Origin: G963663615 sp963663615
Lineage (GTDB): Bacteria; Bacteroidota; Ignavibacteria; Ignavibacteriales; Melioribacteraceae
Direction of reading: 5' to 3'
DNA: 64,000 bases
Assembly: GCA_963663615.1 (NCBI GenBank)
Contig: OY760517.1
Location: forward strand, 3,782,001-3,846,000
Positions within the stretch are counted from its first letter, which is position 1. The number at the start of each line of letters is the position of its first letter. The notes under the pieces are model-generated. The model was not told the DNA's origin. It did not search any database and saw only the letters and a program-made list of their open reading frames with translations. The position numbers and the translations under genes were made by a program. This document shows, piece after piece, positions 53,325-63,200 of this stretch.

Positions 53325-54209
53325 CTAATCCTGTTCCTTTTTAATATTTAAATTTATTGAGTCATCCCTCAAGTTAAGGTCTCTTTGTGGGAACGGAATC
53401 TCGATACCATTTTTACGGAACTCTTCAACAATTGCAAAGTTAATATCGGAACGTACACCATAATATCGCTTGGGATCGTTTATCCAGAAACGTAATTGCA
53501 TATCAATTGATGAATCACCAAATCCTATAAGCAATACCTCGGGAGCCGGAGCTTTTAGTAACTCCTTATTATTATCGGCAACATACTTTAGAACCTCTAT
53601 TACCTTTTTCATATCGGAGCTGTAACTAACACCTACGGGCAAGTCAATTCTTATTTTTGAATCACCATGAGACCAGTTAGTTACCTGGTTTGATACGAAT
53701 TCGGAATTTGGTACAATAATAGTAATATTATTAAGTGTACGAATTGAAGTTGATCTTATCTGGATATTCTCAACATCACCTTCGGTATCGCCAACAGTAA
53801 TACGATCCCCAACATTAATAGGACGTTCGAACAGCAGAATTAAACCCGAAATAAAGTTGGATGCAATATTTTGCAAGCCAAAACCAATACCAACAGAAAG
53901 GAACCCAAAAATAACAGCAAGTGCACTTAGATCAATTCCAACAAACTGAAAGGCAACAATTACACCAATTGTAATAGTAAGATATTGCCCCATCCTGATA
54001 AGAGTAAACTGCAAACCCTCTTCAATATTTATGCTATCCAAAATACGTTTGAAGAAACGTTTTTTAAGTATGCGACTTATAAAAACGAATATCAGTATAA
54101 TCAGGAATAACTTGAATATTACCGCTATCGATATTTCTTTTTGATCAAGACTAAAAAGGTTATAGTAGAATATTTTTTCAAATTCGGCATAAATTTCATC
54201 GAAGGTCAT
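53325..54209 (-). CDS. MscS-type mechanosensitive channel
   Basis: 294 residues with three membrane helices. The third is glycine/alanine-rich (LAVIFGFLSVGIGFGLQNIA) and is the pore helix, followed by the beta domain FERPINVGDRITVGDTEGDV, diagnostic for MscS. It opens under membrane tension to release solutes during osmotic downshift. It overlaps the photolyase gene by an ATGA, so the two are co-translated. Confidence 0.92.
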   Translation of the reverse strand: MTFDEIYAEFEKIFYYNLFSLDQKEISIAVIFKLFLIILIFVFISRILKKRFFKRILDSINIEEGLQFTLIRMGQYLTITIGVIVAFQFVGIDLSALAVIFGFLSVGIGFGLQNIASNFISGLILLFERPINVGDRITVGDTEGDVENIQIRSTSIRTLNNITIIVPNSEFVSNQVTNWSHGDSKIRIDLPVGVSYSSDMKKVIEVLKYVADNNKELLKAPAPEVLLIGFGDSSIDMQLRFWINDPKRYYGVRSDINFAIVEEFRKNGIEIPFPQRDLNLRDDSINLNIKKEQD

Positions 54210-55588
54210 AATACACCCTGTTTATTTATGTAAGTTTTAACATCAAATTTTCTTTTGCAACCGTTGTAATTCATATAACGAATTTTGCCAAAAACAGGGC
54301 GGGATGCCCATGCACGATCATGTATTCCGCCAACAGACCACATTACACCTGTATAACCGTTCGGATCTCTGCCATCAAGTTCGTACTTGTCGTTAAGGTA
54401 TATGGCAATTTTGATTGCATCCTCGGGGCATTTTGTCCACTCAAGTATTTTTTTTGCCCAGTACATTCGCATATAACCGTGCATCTTGCCTTTTTTAACC
54501 ATCTCAATCTGGGCAGCATTCCAAAGGGGATCGTGTGTTTGTGCGAACTCAAACTCATCTGTTGAGTAAATATGCTCACGTTTATCATTACGCACATCAT
54601 TAAGAGTTGTTTTTGCCCAGTCTCTCAAACCATTAAAATTATCATAATTCTTGTTATATAAACAATAATTATCAGCAAGTTCACGTCTTACAACCAGCTC
54701 TTCAATAAACTTGTCTTTTAGCTCCTGTGAATGCACTCTTCTTTCAACTTCAAGTACGATACGCTGTGCCGAAATTTGACCGAAATGCAAATAAGGCGAA
54801 AGATTGGAAGTATAGTTTTGGACGGGATCATTCCGAAGATCATCATACTTTACAATCTTTTCGGAAATAAATTTATCCAGAACTAATAGTGCCTCGTCCT
54901 CTCCCGGTTTAAGCCAGTTAACTTCATCAACTGAAAAATCGATATTAAGGAAATCTTTTGTCTTTTCAACATCAACAATATCGCTTGTGTAGATGCTGGC
55001 TTCTCTTTCTTGTAGCTGGGGAAACTCACCAAGATACTCGGGAATAAGCTTATGTATTTTGGGACGTATTGTATATGCGGCGAACTCTTCCTTTTCGCTG
55101 GTTACCCAGGCAGGCACAATATTGTGTGCATCAACAGTGTAAAGAGGAATTTCTATTTTATCCTGTACCTCTTTTTTCCAAAACCTCGAGATATGTAACG
55201 GATTAAAATCGCTAACAATAACTGAAGCTTTTACCGACCCGGCAAAATAGGGTATCGTTTTACCGGGATCACCCATAAATAATTTAAAAGGTATATTATA
55301 TTCTGCAAGACTTTCAGATACTTTTTTAATTCCCCGAAGCATAAACGCATACTGTCGCCAGGTAGCTTGCAAAAAATCGGGTACAATATTAAAAACAACT
55401 ATAAGCTCTTTGCCGAGTTTATCCGCAAGTTGGCTTGCATAAATTAGTGCCCAGTTATCCTGTACACGCTGATCCCTTTGCATCCAGTATATTACCAGAC
55501 CCTCACCAACTTTTCTGTTACAATCATATTTTTTTACTCTCGATTCAATATTATGCACAACAAATAAACCCGGTAAATTTAACTGCAA
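54206..55588 (-). CDS. Class II CPD photolyase
   Basis: 460 residues. Class II features: the opening VIYWMQRDQRVQDNWALIYA (about 32-51), the FAD-binding C-terminal half with YLHFGQISAQRI and MHGYMRMYWAKKILEW (about 385-400), and RDPNGYTGVMWSVGGIHDRA. The enzyme uses blue light and reduced FAD to split cyclobutane pyrimidine dimers. The start is a TTG at 55588 with no clear Shine-Dalgarno. It is followed directly by the MscS gene, an unrelated partner. Confidence 0.92.
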   Translation of the reverse strand: MQLNLPGLFVVHNIESRVKKYDCNRKVGEGLVIYWMQRDQRVQDNWALIYASQLADKLGKELIVVFNIVPDFLQATWRQYAFMLRGIKKVSESLAEYNIPFKLFMGDPGKTIPYFAGSVKASVIVSDFNPLHISRFWKKEVQDKIEIPLYTVDAHNIVPAWVTSEKEEFAAYTIRPKIHKLIPEYLGEFPQLQEREASIYTSDIVDVEKTKDFLNIDFSVDEVNWLKPGEDEALLVLDKFISEKIVKYDDLRNDPVQNYTSNLSPYLHFGQISAQRIVLEVERRVHSQELKDKFIEELVVRRELADNYCLYNKNYDNFNGLRDWAKTTLNDVRNDKREHIYSTDEFEFAQTHDPLWNAAQIEMVKKGKMHGYMRMYWAKKILEWTKCPEDAIKIAIYLNDKYELDGRDPNGYTGVMWSVGGIHDRAWASRPVFGKIRYMNYNGCKRKFDVKTYINKQGVL

Positions 55589-55613
55589 AATTTAATTTGA
55601 ATTACTGAAAGAG

Positions 55614-56069
55614 CTATTCCATCTCCAGAATAGCATCAAACTCAGCTTTTGTTGCAGGCATAACAGATAAACGGTTACCCCGTTTTACAAGCTGCATATC
55701 CTGCAATTTTGGATTTTCCTTTAACTCTTTAATAGGTATTACACGCTTAAATTTTTTAACAAATTTTACATCCATCATAAACCAGCGTGGTTCGCCTTCC
55801 CTGGCTTTGGCATCAAAATATTTACTTTCCGGGTCAAATGCAAAATGATCGGGGTAGGCTTCTTTTACAATTTCGCATACACCCGCTGCACCGGCAGGAT
55901 CAGCATTACTATGATAAAATATTACAAGGTCACCAATTTTCATATCATCACGAATAAAATTGCGAGCCTGGTAATTTCGTACACCTTCCCAGAATGTTGT
56001 ACCATCGCGTTCAAGATCACTTATTGAATAAACTTTTTCTTCTGATTTACATACCCAGTAGTTTGCCAT
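55614..56069 (-). CDS. EVE-domain protein (THYN1-like)
   Basis: 151 residues forming one EVE/PUA-like domain: MANYWVCKSEEKVYSISDLE, then FWEGVRNYQARNFIRDDMKIG, YHSNADPAGAAGVCEIV, and LVKRGNRLSVMPAT at the end. EVE domains bind modified bases in DNA or RNA and often occur in restriction-type systems; a free-standing protein like this one is a widespread housekeeping form. It overlaps the hydrolase gene by 23 nt and precedes the photolyase gene by 26 nt. Confidence 0.9.
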   Translation of the reverse strand: MANYWVCKSEEKVYSISDLERDGTTFWEGVRNYQARNFIRDDMKIGDLVIFYHSNADPAGAAGVCEIVKEAYPDHFAFDPESKYFDAKAREGEPRWFMMDVKFVKKFKRVIPIKELKENPKLQDMQLVKRGNRLSVMPATKAEFDAILEME

Positions 56070-56925
56070 CGTCTGTTCCTTTTAATATATATTTTTGGTA
56101 CCACAATTTTCGTTGTTCATCAACGATTTTTCTGTATTTTTTAAGAAAATGATCGCCGTTCTCAAGCATTAACAACCTGAAGGGCTTCTTTAATTCCAAA
56201 AGCTTTTGAGAAATTTCGAGCGAATCCAGCGGACTAACCCTGTCGTCCTTGTTACCATGAACAATCAGCAATGGTACATCATCAGGAAGCTTTTCGGGAA
56301 AATTAACAACTGATCTAACTTTAGCTTTTTCGCAATAGTCCTCACTGCCGGTCTTTCCGAACCCATGTTCAAACAGTCGCTTCATAAAAGGAGTTTCTTC
56401 TTCGTAACATCTAAGGTTAGCAATTGCACCTGTAACAACAGCACATTTAAAATCATGATCGTGAGTTAGGGTAAGGTACGTCATCATGCCACCTCTGCTC
56501 CAGCCTTCAATAGCCCAGTTGCTTGTATTGGCAAATGGAAGTTCACCGGCAATATTTTTAAGATTGGTAATATCGCGAACATCTGCACCGCCAAACTCAT
56601 CATAACCTTCGCCGCCATCGTTGCCCCTGTATTGTGTAAAAAACACAACAAAACCCCAGCTTGCCAACTGTCCGAAAATACCCCTGGCATTAAACTGGTC
56701 AATTTTACCCTTATCACCAATTCCACCTCGGCACCAAATAACACAGGGGTATTTTTTGCTTGTATCGGAAGGGTACGCTATATACCCCTTAACCTTTAGT
56801 CCGTCAGAAAGGTAGGTTATTTTTTCAACAATAGTGTTGTTATAGGTGTGTTCACCCCAGCCGCTAATAACCATTTTTTTCTGAATATCGGATAATTCAA
56901 TTTTACTTCGTTCTACAATAAACAT
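56047..56925 (-). CDS. Alpha/beta hydrolase (S9-peptidase-like)
   Basis: 292 residues, cytoplasmic. WCRGGIGDKG and TQYRGNDGGEGYDE give the oxyanion-hole region, EGWSRGGMM the nucleophile elbow (Ser near 147), KDDRVSPLDS the acid, and NGDHF the histidine. The domain equals the catalytic half of S9 peptidases without the propeller, so it may be an esterase or dipeptidase. It is the upstream gene of the hydrolase-EVE-photolyase-mscS run on the minus strand. Confidence 0.85.
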   Translation of the reverse strand: MFIVERSKIELSDIQKKMVISGWGEHTYNNTIVEKITYLSDGLKVKGYIAYPSDTSKKYPCVIWCRGGIGDKGKIDQFNARGIFGQLASWGFVVFFTQYRGNDGGEGYDEFGGADVRDITNLKNIAGELPFANTSNWAIEGWSRGGMMTYLTLTHDHDFKCAVVTGAIANLRCYEEETPFMKRLFEHGFGKTGSEDYCEKAKVRSVVNFPEKLPDDVPLLIVHGNKDDRVSPLDSLEISQKLLELKKPFRLLMLENGDHFLKKYRKIVDEQRKLWYQKYILKGTDDGKLLGM

Positions 56926-57017
56926 TTTTACCTACTCTTAACAATATTTGGTTTGAATAATAGGAAAATAAATCATTAACTTTATTATAATAAAAAACTA
57001 ATATCTTTGTGAAAATT

Positions 57018-57566
57018 ATGGCAATTAAAAAAGCTAAAAATAGTGGTAAAAAAAATCGCGGTGGAATAATTATTCTGTTAATAATTGCTGCAGCTGCTGC
57101 GTATTTTGTTATTTTCATGAATAATAAAAAACCAAAAACAAAAGAAGACATACCTTTTATTAAAAAGGAAGAAATGATTAAATTCAAAAAGGAAGGTGAG
57201 TTAACTTTCAGAACGGCGGATGACAAGTACATCCATAAAATTGATATTGAATTTGCCGAAAATGATGACCAGCGTGCCGATGGTTTGATGAATCGTTTCA
57301 AGATGCAAGAAACTCAGGGTATGCTGTTTGTTTTTGAGACAGAAAGAAAACAGTCTTTCTGGATGCGTAATACGTTTATTTCTCTGGATATGATTTTTGT
57401 TAACTCTAACTACGAGATTGTTACCATACACAAAAATACGGAGATACTAAACGACAACTCTTATGCTTCTATCAAACCGGCTCAGTATGTTATTGAAACA
57501 GTTGCGGGATTTTGCGACAAGTATAACATTAATGTTGGCGATAAAGTTGTTTGGAGATCGATGTAG
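57018..57566 (+). CDS. DUF192 protein with N-terminal membrane anchor
   Basis: 182 residues. A lysine-rich start is followed by one membrane helix (GIIILLIIAAAAAYFVIFM, about 15-33), a charged linker and a DUF192 domain (about 60-180): ENDDQRADGLMNR, GMLFVFETERKQSFWMRNT, SLDMIFVNSNYEIV and YVIETVAGFCDKY are family hallmarks. The domain is small, beta-rich, periplasmic and of unknown function. A GTG three codons earlier (57009) is an alternative start. It is 12 nt upstream of the HIT gene. Confidence 0.85.
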   Translation: MAIKKAKNSGKKNRGGIIILLIIAAAAAYFVIFMNNKKPKTKEDIPFIKKEEMIKFKKEGELTFRTADDKYIHKIDIEFAENDDQRADGLMNRFKMQETQGMLFVFETERKQSFWMRNTFISLDMIFVNSNYEIVTIHKNTEILNDNSYASIKPAQYVIETVAGFCDKYNINVGDKVVWRSM

Positions 57567-57578
57567 TTTATAGTTAAT

Positions 57579-58046
57579 ATGTCCGTAAATTCAAATAATA
57601 TTGTAGTTGAAAGGGTTAAACTGGCAAGGGCTGGTAAAAACCCTACTGTAATTACCAAAATGGAATCGGGGTGGGTTGTTATGGGTGATAACCAGACTAT
57701 CCCCGGTTATACCATTCTTATTGCTGACCCTATTGTTGATGACATAAATAAACTGGATGCCGCCAAACGTTCGCAGTTTCTTGCCGATATGACGATTATT
57801 GGTGATGCCCTTCTTAATGTACTTAATGCCAAACTTGTTAATTACTCTATTCTCGGTAACCAGGATGTGGGACTACATGTTCACATTCACCCGCGTTACG
57901 AATGGGAGAAAGAGGAGTTAAGGAAATCCCCACCATGGAAATATGGCTTTGTGAAAGAGCCTGTTGTGATGTTCGATTTTGACAGAGACCATGATGTAAT
58001 GCAGAAGATTAAAACCGAAATTGACAGATTATTGCAGATAGGATAA
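57579..58046 (+). CDS. HIT-family nucleotide hydrolase
   Basis: 155 residues. LHVHIHPRY contains the histidine triad HxHxH (about 109-113) and QTIPGYTILIADPIVDDINK the preceding substrate strand. HIT proteins of this size hydrolyse dinucleoside polyphosphates or AMP conjugates such as Ap4A or AMP-lysine. The last residue of the triad motif is proline rather than a bulky residue, as in several bacterial members. Co-transcribed with the DUF192 gene. Confidence 0.88.
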   Translation: MSVNSNNIVVERVKLARAGKNPTVITKMESGWVVMGDNQTIPGYTILIADPIVDDINKLDAAKRSQFLADMTIIGDALLNVLNAKLVNYSILGNQDVGLHVHIHPRYEWEKEELRKSPPWKYGFVKEPVVMFDFDRDHDVMQKIKTEIDRLLQIG

Positions 58047-58226
58047 TATTCCAATTCACCTTTTGTTTTTATCTACTTTGAAGATGGAACGTCCCTAAAA
58101 ACTAGCATATCCCACTCTTGTGGAGTTCAATATTTTCCTCTATTCCTTTTCCTACTGATATGCCGCACCGTTTGGTAGTCTTTTAAAGTCTTAGCAGTCC
58201 CAATAAAAATATTAATTTGGTAGGGT

Positions 58227-58442
58227 AGAAGTTCCCTCCTGCCGCTTTAATTTTGTCATCATTCTTGAACCCTTGCGTGGTTCTATTATTATTTGCTATC
58301 AGCGTTTCTACCACGCTTTAACCACTCTGTGGTAAAACCAATTATGCCCAATTATTGGTAATAAAAAACCGCCGGGAGATGACCCGGCGGTTTTGTGGAA
58401 TTTTTTTATATTGTTGAGTTGAAGCGGCAGGAGGCTACTTCT
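58227..58442. repeat. Inverted-repeat-bounded 216 bp segment (MITE-like)
   Basis: 58227-58250 and 58419-58442 are 24 bp arms, complementary at 21 of 24 positions, with the core CCTCCTGCCGCTT against AAGCGGCAGGAGG perfect. No coding frame or target-site duplication is obvious inside or beside it. Confidence 0.5.
58367..58394. terminator. GC-rich terminator hairpin
   Basis: AACCGCCGGG (58367-58376) pairs with CCCGGCGGTT (58383-58392) around AGATGA, with A and T runs on the two sides. It can end transcription from either direction. Confidence 0.8.
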
Positions 58443-58537
58443 GCTCAAACTAACTGTAAAGTGAATCACTAGATAGTAGTGAGTCTCGCTTCAAACTAAG
58501 TTGCAGAATTAAATAAGCTACTGATGATTTAATAAGC

Positions 58538-58918
58538 TTAAAGAAGCAATATATCGAATCCAGTAGCATAGAAACTGATTTTACCTTGTTGGCAATCAAT
58601 TGTCCATTCCCACTCTACATTACCAGTATTAACATTTTTCTTTTTATTATTTCTGGTTAATTGATCAATCATTATTATTGAATCTGTAATAATGTCTATG
58701 TCTAAATTATATGCGTTATAAAATAAAACAATGGCATTTGCATATTCAATTACTATTTCCTGTTCTTGGTTTTCTGGATAATTCCATTTAGTTATTAAAT
58801 TCATTTCAAATTTTAATTTAAATTCTTTTGATATAGAACTAATAGATACTATTTCTGAATCATGCCAATTTATTTTTTCAACTTCATTATTGGTATACGA
58901 ATTATTTTTAGTTTTCAT
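58538..58918 (-). CDS. Candidate immunity protein for the displaced toxin tail
   Basis: 126 residues, acidic, cytoplasmic, beta-rich. NWHDSEIVSISSISKEFKLK near the start and NVEWEWTIDCQQGKISFYAT near the end have the look of small immunity proteins, but I do not recognise the family. The ATG at 58918 has GGA 7 nt upstream; a TTG at 58930 is the other choice. It directly follows the toxin fragment, as expected for a cognate immunity gene. Function is inferred from position only. Confidence 0.6.
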   Translation of the reverse strand: MKTKNNSYTNNEVEKINWHDSEIVSISSISKEFKLKFEMNLITKWNYPENQEQEIVIEYANAIVLFYNAYNLDIDIITDSIIMIDQLTRNNKKKNVNTGNVEWEWTIDCQQGKISFYATGFDILLL

Positions 58919-58931
58919 TGCTATTTCCAAT

Positions 58932-59408
58932 TTATTGTTTTGGGAGCTCCTCCGGAAGTGAAGGGTATGGATTCTTTTGACCTTTTATATGCGTATGAGG
59001 AGTTTCAATACCATTATGTGAGCTACCTTCTATATGAACAGATTTCACTTCGTCCCACCCAGATGGATTTCGTGAATTTTTTTTCCAAGTAGAATAACTT
59101 TTAATATTTCCATTATTATCCTTAGTAATTGTAGAATGATCACCAATTGCATTTTGATCAGGTCTATTTTTATTCTTGGAACGTCCCTGTCTCTTCTTCT
59201 TATTATTATCAAAATTAGAAGGATCCTCTTGATTCATACGAGCACCTCTTCCAGCTCTTGATGCTGAAGGTTTACTTAATCCTTCTTGCATAAAATCATA
59301 TGCTTCAGTAGCACTCTTTCTTAATTCCCCAACTTTTTCCCCAAAATCTTGAACGACAGCAGCGGTTTCATCTGCATTAAGGGTAGAGAGTAGTGCAGCA
59401 GTTCCCAC
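58932..59408 (-). CDS. Displaced polymorphic-toxin tail (toxin type 24-like)
   Basis: 158 residues from a GTG with no clear ribosome site. The frame extends upstream, without a start, into an Rhs core end (YNYCTNNPVNAIDPDGRG, about 59445-59515). The C-terminal 80 residues (GDHSTITKDNNGNIKSYSTW, then VKSVHIEGSSHNG and IETPHTHIKG) resemble the 'bacterial toxin 24' class, in which histidines likely form a nuclease site. A K/R-rich stretch (NNKKKRQGRSKNKNR) sits before it. It is an orphan C-terminal module with no N-terminal rhs part, probably silent unless recombined onto the main rhs gene. Family assignment is moderate. Confidence 0.6.
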   Translation of the reverse strand: MGTAALLSTLNADETAAVVQDFGEKVGELRKSATEAYDFMQEGLSKPSASRAGRGARMNQEDPSNFDNNKKKRQGRSKNKNRPDQNAIGDHSTITKDNNGNIKSYSTWKKNSRNPSGWDEVKSVHIEGSSHNGIETPHTHIKGQKNPYPSLPEELPKQ

Positions 59409-59444
59409 AACTAATACTTCAAAAGTAGCGAATCCTTCAGCAGT

Positions 59445-59720
59445 CCATGTAATTGGATCAACCCCTCTCCCATCTGGGTCAATAGCATTTACAGGATTAT
59501 TAGTACAATAGTTATATCCCGATCAATAGATACGGGACAAGTGGGCTTAAGCCGGGGTATTTATCAGCCATCCCGATCCTTCGGATGCGGGACAAGTCTC
59601 ATCAACAGACATCCTTCCGAATAAAGTTCGGAACAAGCAGCCACGTACTTACTATCCCGCCACGGCGGACAAGCATAATACCTTGCACTCCCGACCTAAA
59701 GGTACAGGATAAATTTGTAG
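59445..59720 (-). pseudogene. Remnant of an Rhs core broken by palindromic insertions
   Basis: Minus-strand pieces match the end of the Rhs core in the main gene: ARYYDSKYVA, MSVDE, MADKYPGLSP, YNYCTNNP and DPDGR. Between them lie five short palindromic inserts, some of which (25 nt) shift the frame. The sequence upstream of the first piece is not Rhs-like. It is the truncated junction of the displaced toxin module. Confidence 0.75.
59517..59713 (+). repeat. Five short palindromic elements inserted in the Rhs remnant
   Basis: Elements at about 59517-59541, 59571-59596, 59614-59637, 59655-59673 and 59689-59713, all in one orientation. On the plus strand each starts TCCCG or TTCCG and ends CGGGACAAG, GGAACAAG, CGGACAAG or the degenerate AGGATAAA. 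The middles are self-complementary (for example GATCC/GGAT, GATC/GATA, GACCT/AGGT). They are separated by 15-29 bp of Rhs-core sequence that aligns with the main rhs gene once they are removed. Confidence 0.8.
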
Positions 59721-59756
59721 CGGTTATAATTGCTAAGGTATTAAGCAAATTTATAA

Positions 59757-59776
59757 GGCAGGAGAAAACTCCTGCC
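59757..59776 (-). terminator. Terminator after the membrane immunity gene
   Basis: GGCAGGAG (59757-59764) pairs perfectly with CTCCTGCC (59769-59776), 10 nt after the stop of the leftward gene. Confidence 0.65.
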
Positions 59777-59785
59777 TTTCGAAAC

Positions 59786-60199
59786 TTATTTAGAACGATA
59801 AAACAAAATAGTATTAACTATTGTTATAACAACAACCGTTCCTATTTTAAATTTATAATTTGAAAGAAAATCTAAGTCTATTACAAATAAAATAGAGATT
59901 AAAACAATAATGTGGGTAATTAACATTATTATATCGCCAATCTGACCTATTTGGAGATTTAGTTTTCTATTTTTTCGAAATAGTATTCTAATAATTCGGA
60001 ATATTCTATCTCGACTAACAATAAAAAATCCAATATCTAATATAGAAATTGTTAAGAGTCCCGAATGAACTTTATAGTAGCTATGATGATCATGTGGAAT
60101 AACTAATGCCATAATTAATAATAAAAATGTACATAAAAAAATAATTAAACTATTTTGAAAGTATTCTTTATCTTTATCGAGTTTATTATATCTTAACAT
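59786..60199 (-). CDS. Membrane protein, candidate immunity protein of the main Rhs toxin
   Basis: 137 residues with three or four hydrophobic helices (LIIFLCTFLLLIMALVIP, LLTISILDIGFFIVS, IIMLITHIIVLISILFVIDL, FKIGTVVVITIVNTILFY). Its ATG is 1 nt after the rhs stop codon, the standard place for an immunity gene. I do not recognise the family. A membrane immunity protein would suit a toxin acting at the inner membrane, but that is inference. Confidence 0.6.
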   Translation of the reverse strand: MLRYNKLDKDKEYFQNSLIIFLCTFLLLIMALVIPHDHHSYYKVHSGLLTISILDIGFFIVSRDRIFRIIRILFRKNRKLNLQIGQIGDIIMLITHIIVLISILFVIDLDFLSNYKFKIGTVVVITIVNTILFYRSK

Positions 60200-60200
60200 T

Positions 60201-63200
60201 TTAATAATCTATTAATTTTATCTTTTTCATTTTTTCTGCTGTTTCTCTACCATATACTTTAACAATTTCTTCAATAACCCCAGCACCAAAGTCTTCATAA
60301 ATCTGTTTTGCATCTTTTGCTTTTTTTATTTGAGATGGTCTGGCAGTTGCTCTTTTAGCAATATTCTGTGTACGTTTTGCGTTATGTGCTAAAGATTTCC
60401 CTTCACGAGAACCTTGCTTGAATTTTTTATACGAGTCTCCGAAGACTTCTGCTGTGGCTCCCAAAGCACCATCAACAGCTACTTCAGATATTCCATATTC
60501 GGAAGTATTTGATCCCGTATTAGCTTGAGTATACCCTTCAACTATATTCAATGTTGCATTTGCAACTAACTTTGTGGTTTTTCCGATAGCATTCCAAGAA
60601 CTTAAACCACTAGAAGCTGCTCCAATAACAGCAGATGTTCCAACATCAGTCCAATCAACATTTTTAAATGCTTCAGTGAAACTATCTCCATTGATTATCA
60701 TACTTGTTGTCATTTGTCCAACTAATTCAACACCCCCACCTATGAAAAATCCCCAAACTGCATTCGGTGCTTTTCCATCAGGGTCAACCAATATAATCGG
60801 GTTATTTGCACAATAATTATAAGGGCTCCAGCCTGGGTATTTATCAGCCATAGGGTCAACAGACATCCAAAGAGCAATATTACTATCGTAATAACGTGCA
60901 CCAAAATAATCAAACTTTGTTAATTTGTCACGTTCTTTTCCTGTAAACTTAAATTTATCATTCGGATCACCAACATTATAACTTCTGCTTGGAATAATTT
61001 TACCAAATGGGTAATAGTCTTGGGCACTTAATACATCCCCGTCCTCATCAATTGTTACACGTACACTTCTAAGGTGGTCTTTTATATAGTATGCTCTATT
61101 AAATACCTTTGACGAAGTTCCTGTGCCATAATCAACATCAATTTTGCCTAATCCGTTCTGAAGATAAAATGTATTATAATAAGAGCTATTTTTATCATAT
61201 ACAGCTTGTATCTTTCCATAGGCATCAACGAAATAACACTCCTCTTTTGAAGTATTTTTTTTGTATATTCTGTTACCACTCTCATCATAATGGTAATATT
61301 CTGAGTCATTGCTTTCAGTATTAAGAGGAAGATTTTTATAATTGTAATCATTTATATATATATCAGATAAACCATTATGAGTCATGTTACCTTTTTTATC
61401 ATAATCAAAATAATAGGAGGTTTGTTGATTTAATCTGACACTTTGCAGCTGATTTGTTCCGGCTTTATATGTGTTGTCATAACGTTCTCCTGGTCGTATG
61501 ATCAATCTAAGTTTTCCTGGTTCATTTTCACCAACATACCTGAATGTACATGTATGTTCACTGCTACTTGCATAGGTTATTTGATTTAGGTGATCATAAT
61601 AGAATTTAAATGCACAGTTTGAACCATTTATCGGTGTAAATGCATAGTTATCGTGCCAGGTATATTCAATATTATTATTATTAAGATAATAAATTCTCTC
61701 TTTATATATTTCAGGTAAGCTTAAATTACTTGTATTTGTAGTGTAAATTTGTTCAAGTAGTCCCCTGGAATTATAAGTATAATTTGTTTTAACACCACCT
61801 TGAAATGATTGTTCTTCAATTTTATCATCGTCATAATACGAAAATGTAAAATCTGTTAAACCATAATCTGAATCTTTACTACTTTTGGTTTCAACCAATC
61901 TTCCAAATTCATCATAGTAGTTATATTTTCTTATTCCTTGATATGAATTGCCTATCGATTCTTTTACAATATTTCCTAGTTTATCATATTCATAAAGTAT
62001 TCCTTTTAATGCACCACCTTGATAGCTTAAATAGTAGTATTTTATTTGCCCTCTTTCATTATATCCATAGTATTTATAACTCCAAGGTTGACCTGGTTTA
62101 TCTCGAAATGCAGTTGCCGCAAGTCTTCCCTTAAGATTGATCATTAATGGGATCGGTGCAGTAACACCAGCAAAAACACCAGTACCACTATATTCATCAA
62201 ATTGATGGATAACAACTAAATTAGCAGTATCTGCTTGCCATATATTTACAAATGCAACATAATTATCAATATTGTTTATTTGCTCTTCATTAAGTTCTAT
62301 TACACCAACTTTAGTTTTTCGATTAAGACCATCATAAACATTAAAAACATTTTCAAACATCTCTTTTAATTGGGCATCATCAAAGCGATTGTTTTCCTGT
62401 GTATTAATAAGATTTCCGAATGAATCATACTTATATTTAATTGTGGAATGATCTGGTGAAGATTTTGACTTTAGCCGGCTTCCTTCATCATAATACTCAT
62501 AAGTTGTCTCAATTCCACCTTGAGAAATTATTTTTGTAAGTCTATTAAAATCATCATATTCATAATGCGTCTCTGTATATACAGATGGTGATGCTTCTTT
62601 ATAAAACCTATCCTTTACTTTATTTCCAAGATTATTTAGGTATGTTTCTGTAATCACGTTTTGAGCATCTTTTGATCTTGTTCTGGCGAAAACTTCACCA
62701 TTCTCAACTACTAAATCGTATGAATTGGTTAAAATAGAAGAAGAACTATTCTCATCAATTAATCTTTTCTCAGATAAACGTCCTTGTTCATCATAATAAT
62801 TGAAAGTGTTCCTTCCAAGAGCATCGGTAATTTTTGTAACATCACCATTATAATTCATTTCGGACAAAGATTTGATTCTTGGATTCCCTTGTAAATCAAA
62901 TTGTTTAAATTTGTATAATCTTCCTAAAGCATCCCATTCAGATTGTGTTACAATACTTTTGGATGATGAGTCCATATGCTCCATAAATTCAGTAAGCATA
63001 ACAGTTCTATTATGATTAGAGTAATCAAATGAATAGGTTACATAATTCGTTTGTCCTTGTGGATTAGTTTCCTTAAGATTAGTGATCAATTGTGGGACAT
63101 AAGATTCATCGAATGACATTTTTTTTGTTTTTACATTAGTACTAGCATTTATATTTGGTCTTGTAATAAACCTAAAGCCTTTCAAAGCTTTTCCAGATGG

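Larger units (their letters stand above)
58047..58537. other. Non-coding region between the HIT gene and the rhs locus
   Basis: 491 bp without a supported gene. It holds a 24 bp imperfect inverted repeat (58227-58250 and 58419-58442), a strong terminator-like hairpin (58367-58394) between the arms, and a weak TACCAC/GTGGTA pair near 58310-58330. It marks the left edge of the rhs island. Confidence 0.55.

Noticed and set aside
59517..59713. Regularly spaced repeats that resemble a short CRISPR array
   Set aside because: The repeats differ in sequence and length (19-26 bp), the 15-29 bp gaps are pieces of rhs coding sequence in correct order, and no cas gene is nearby.
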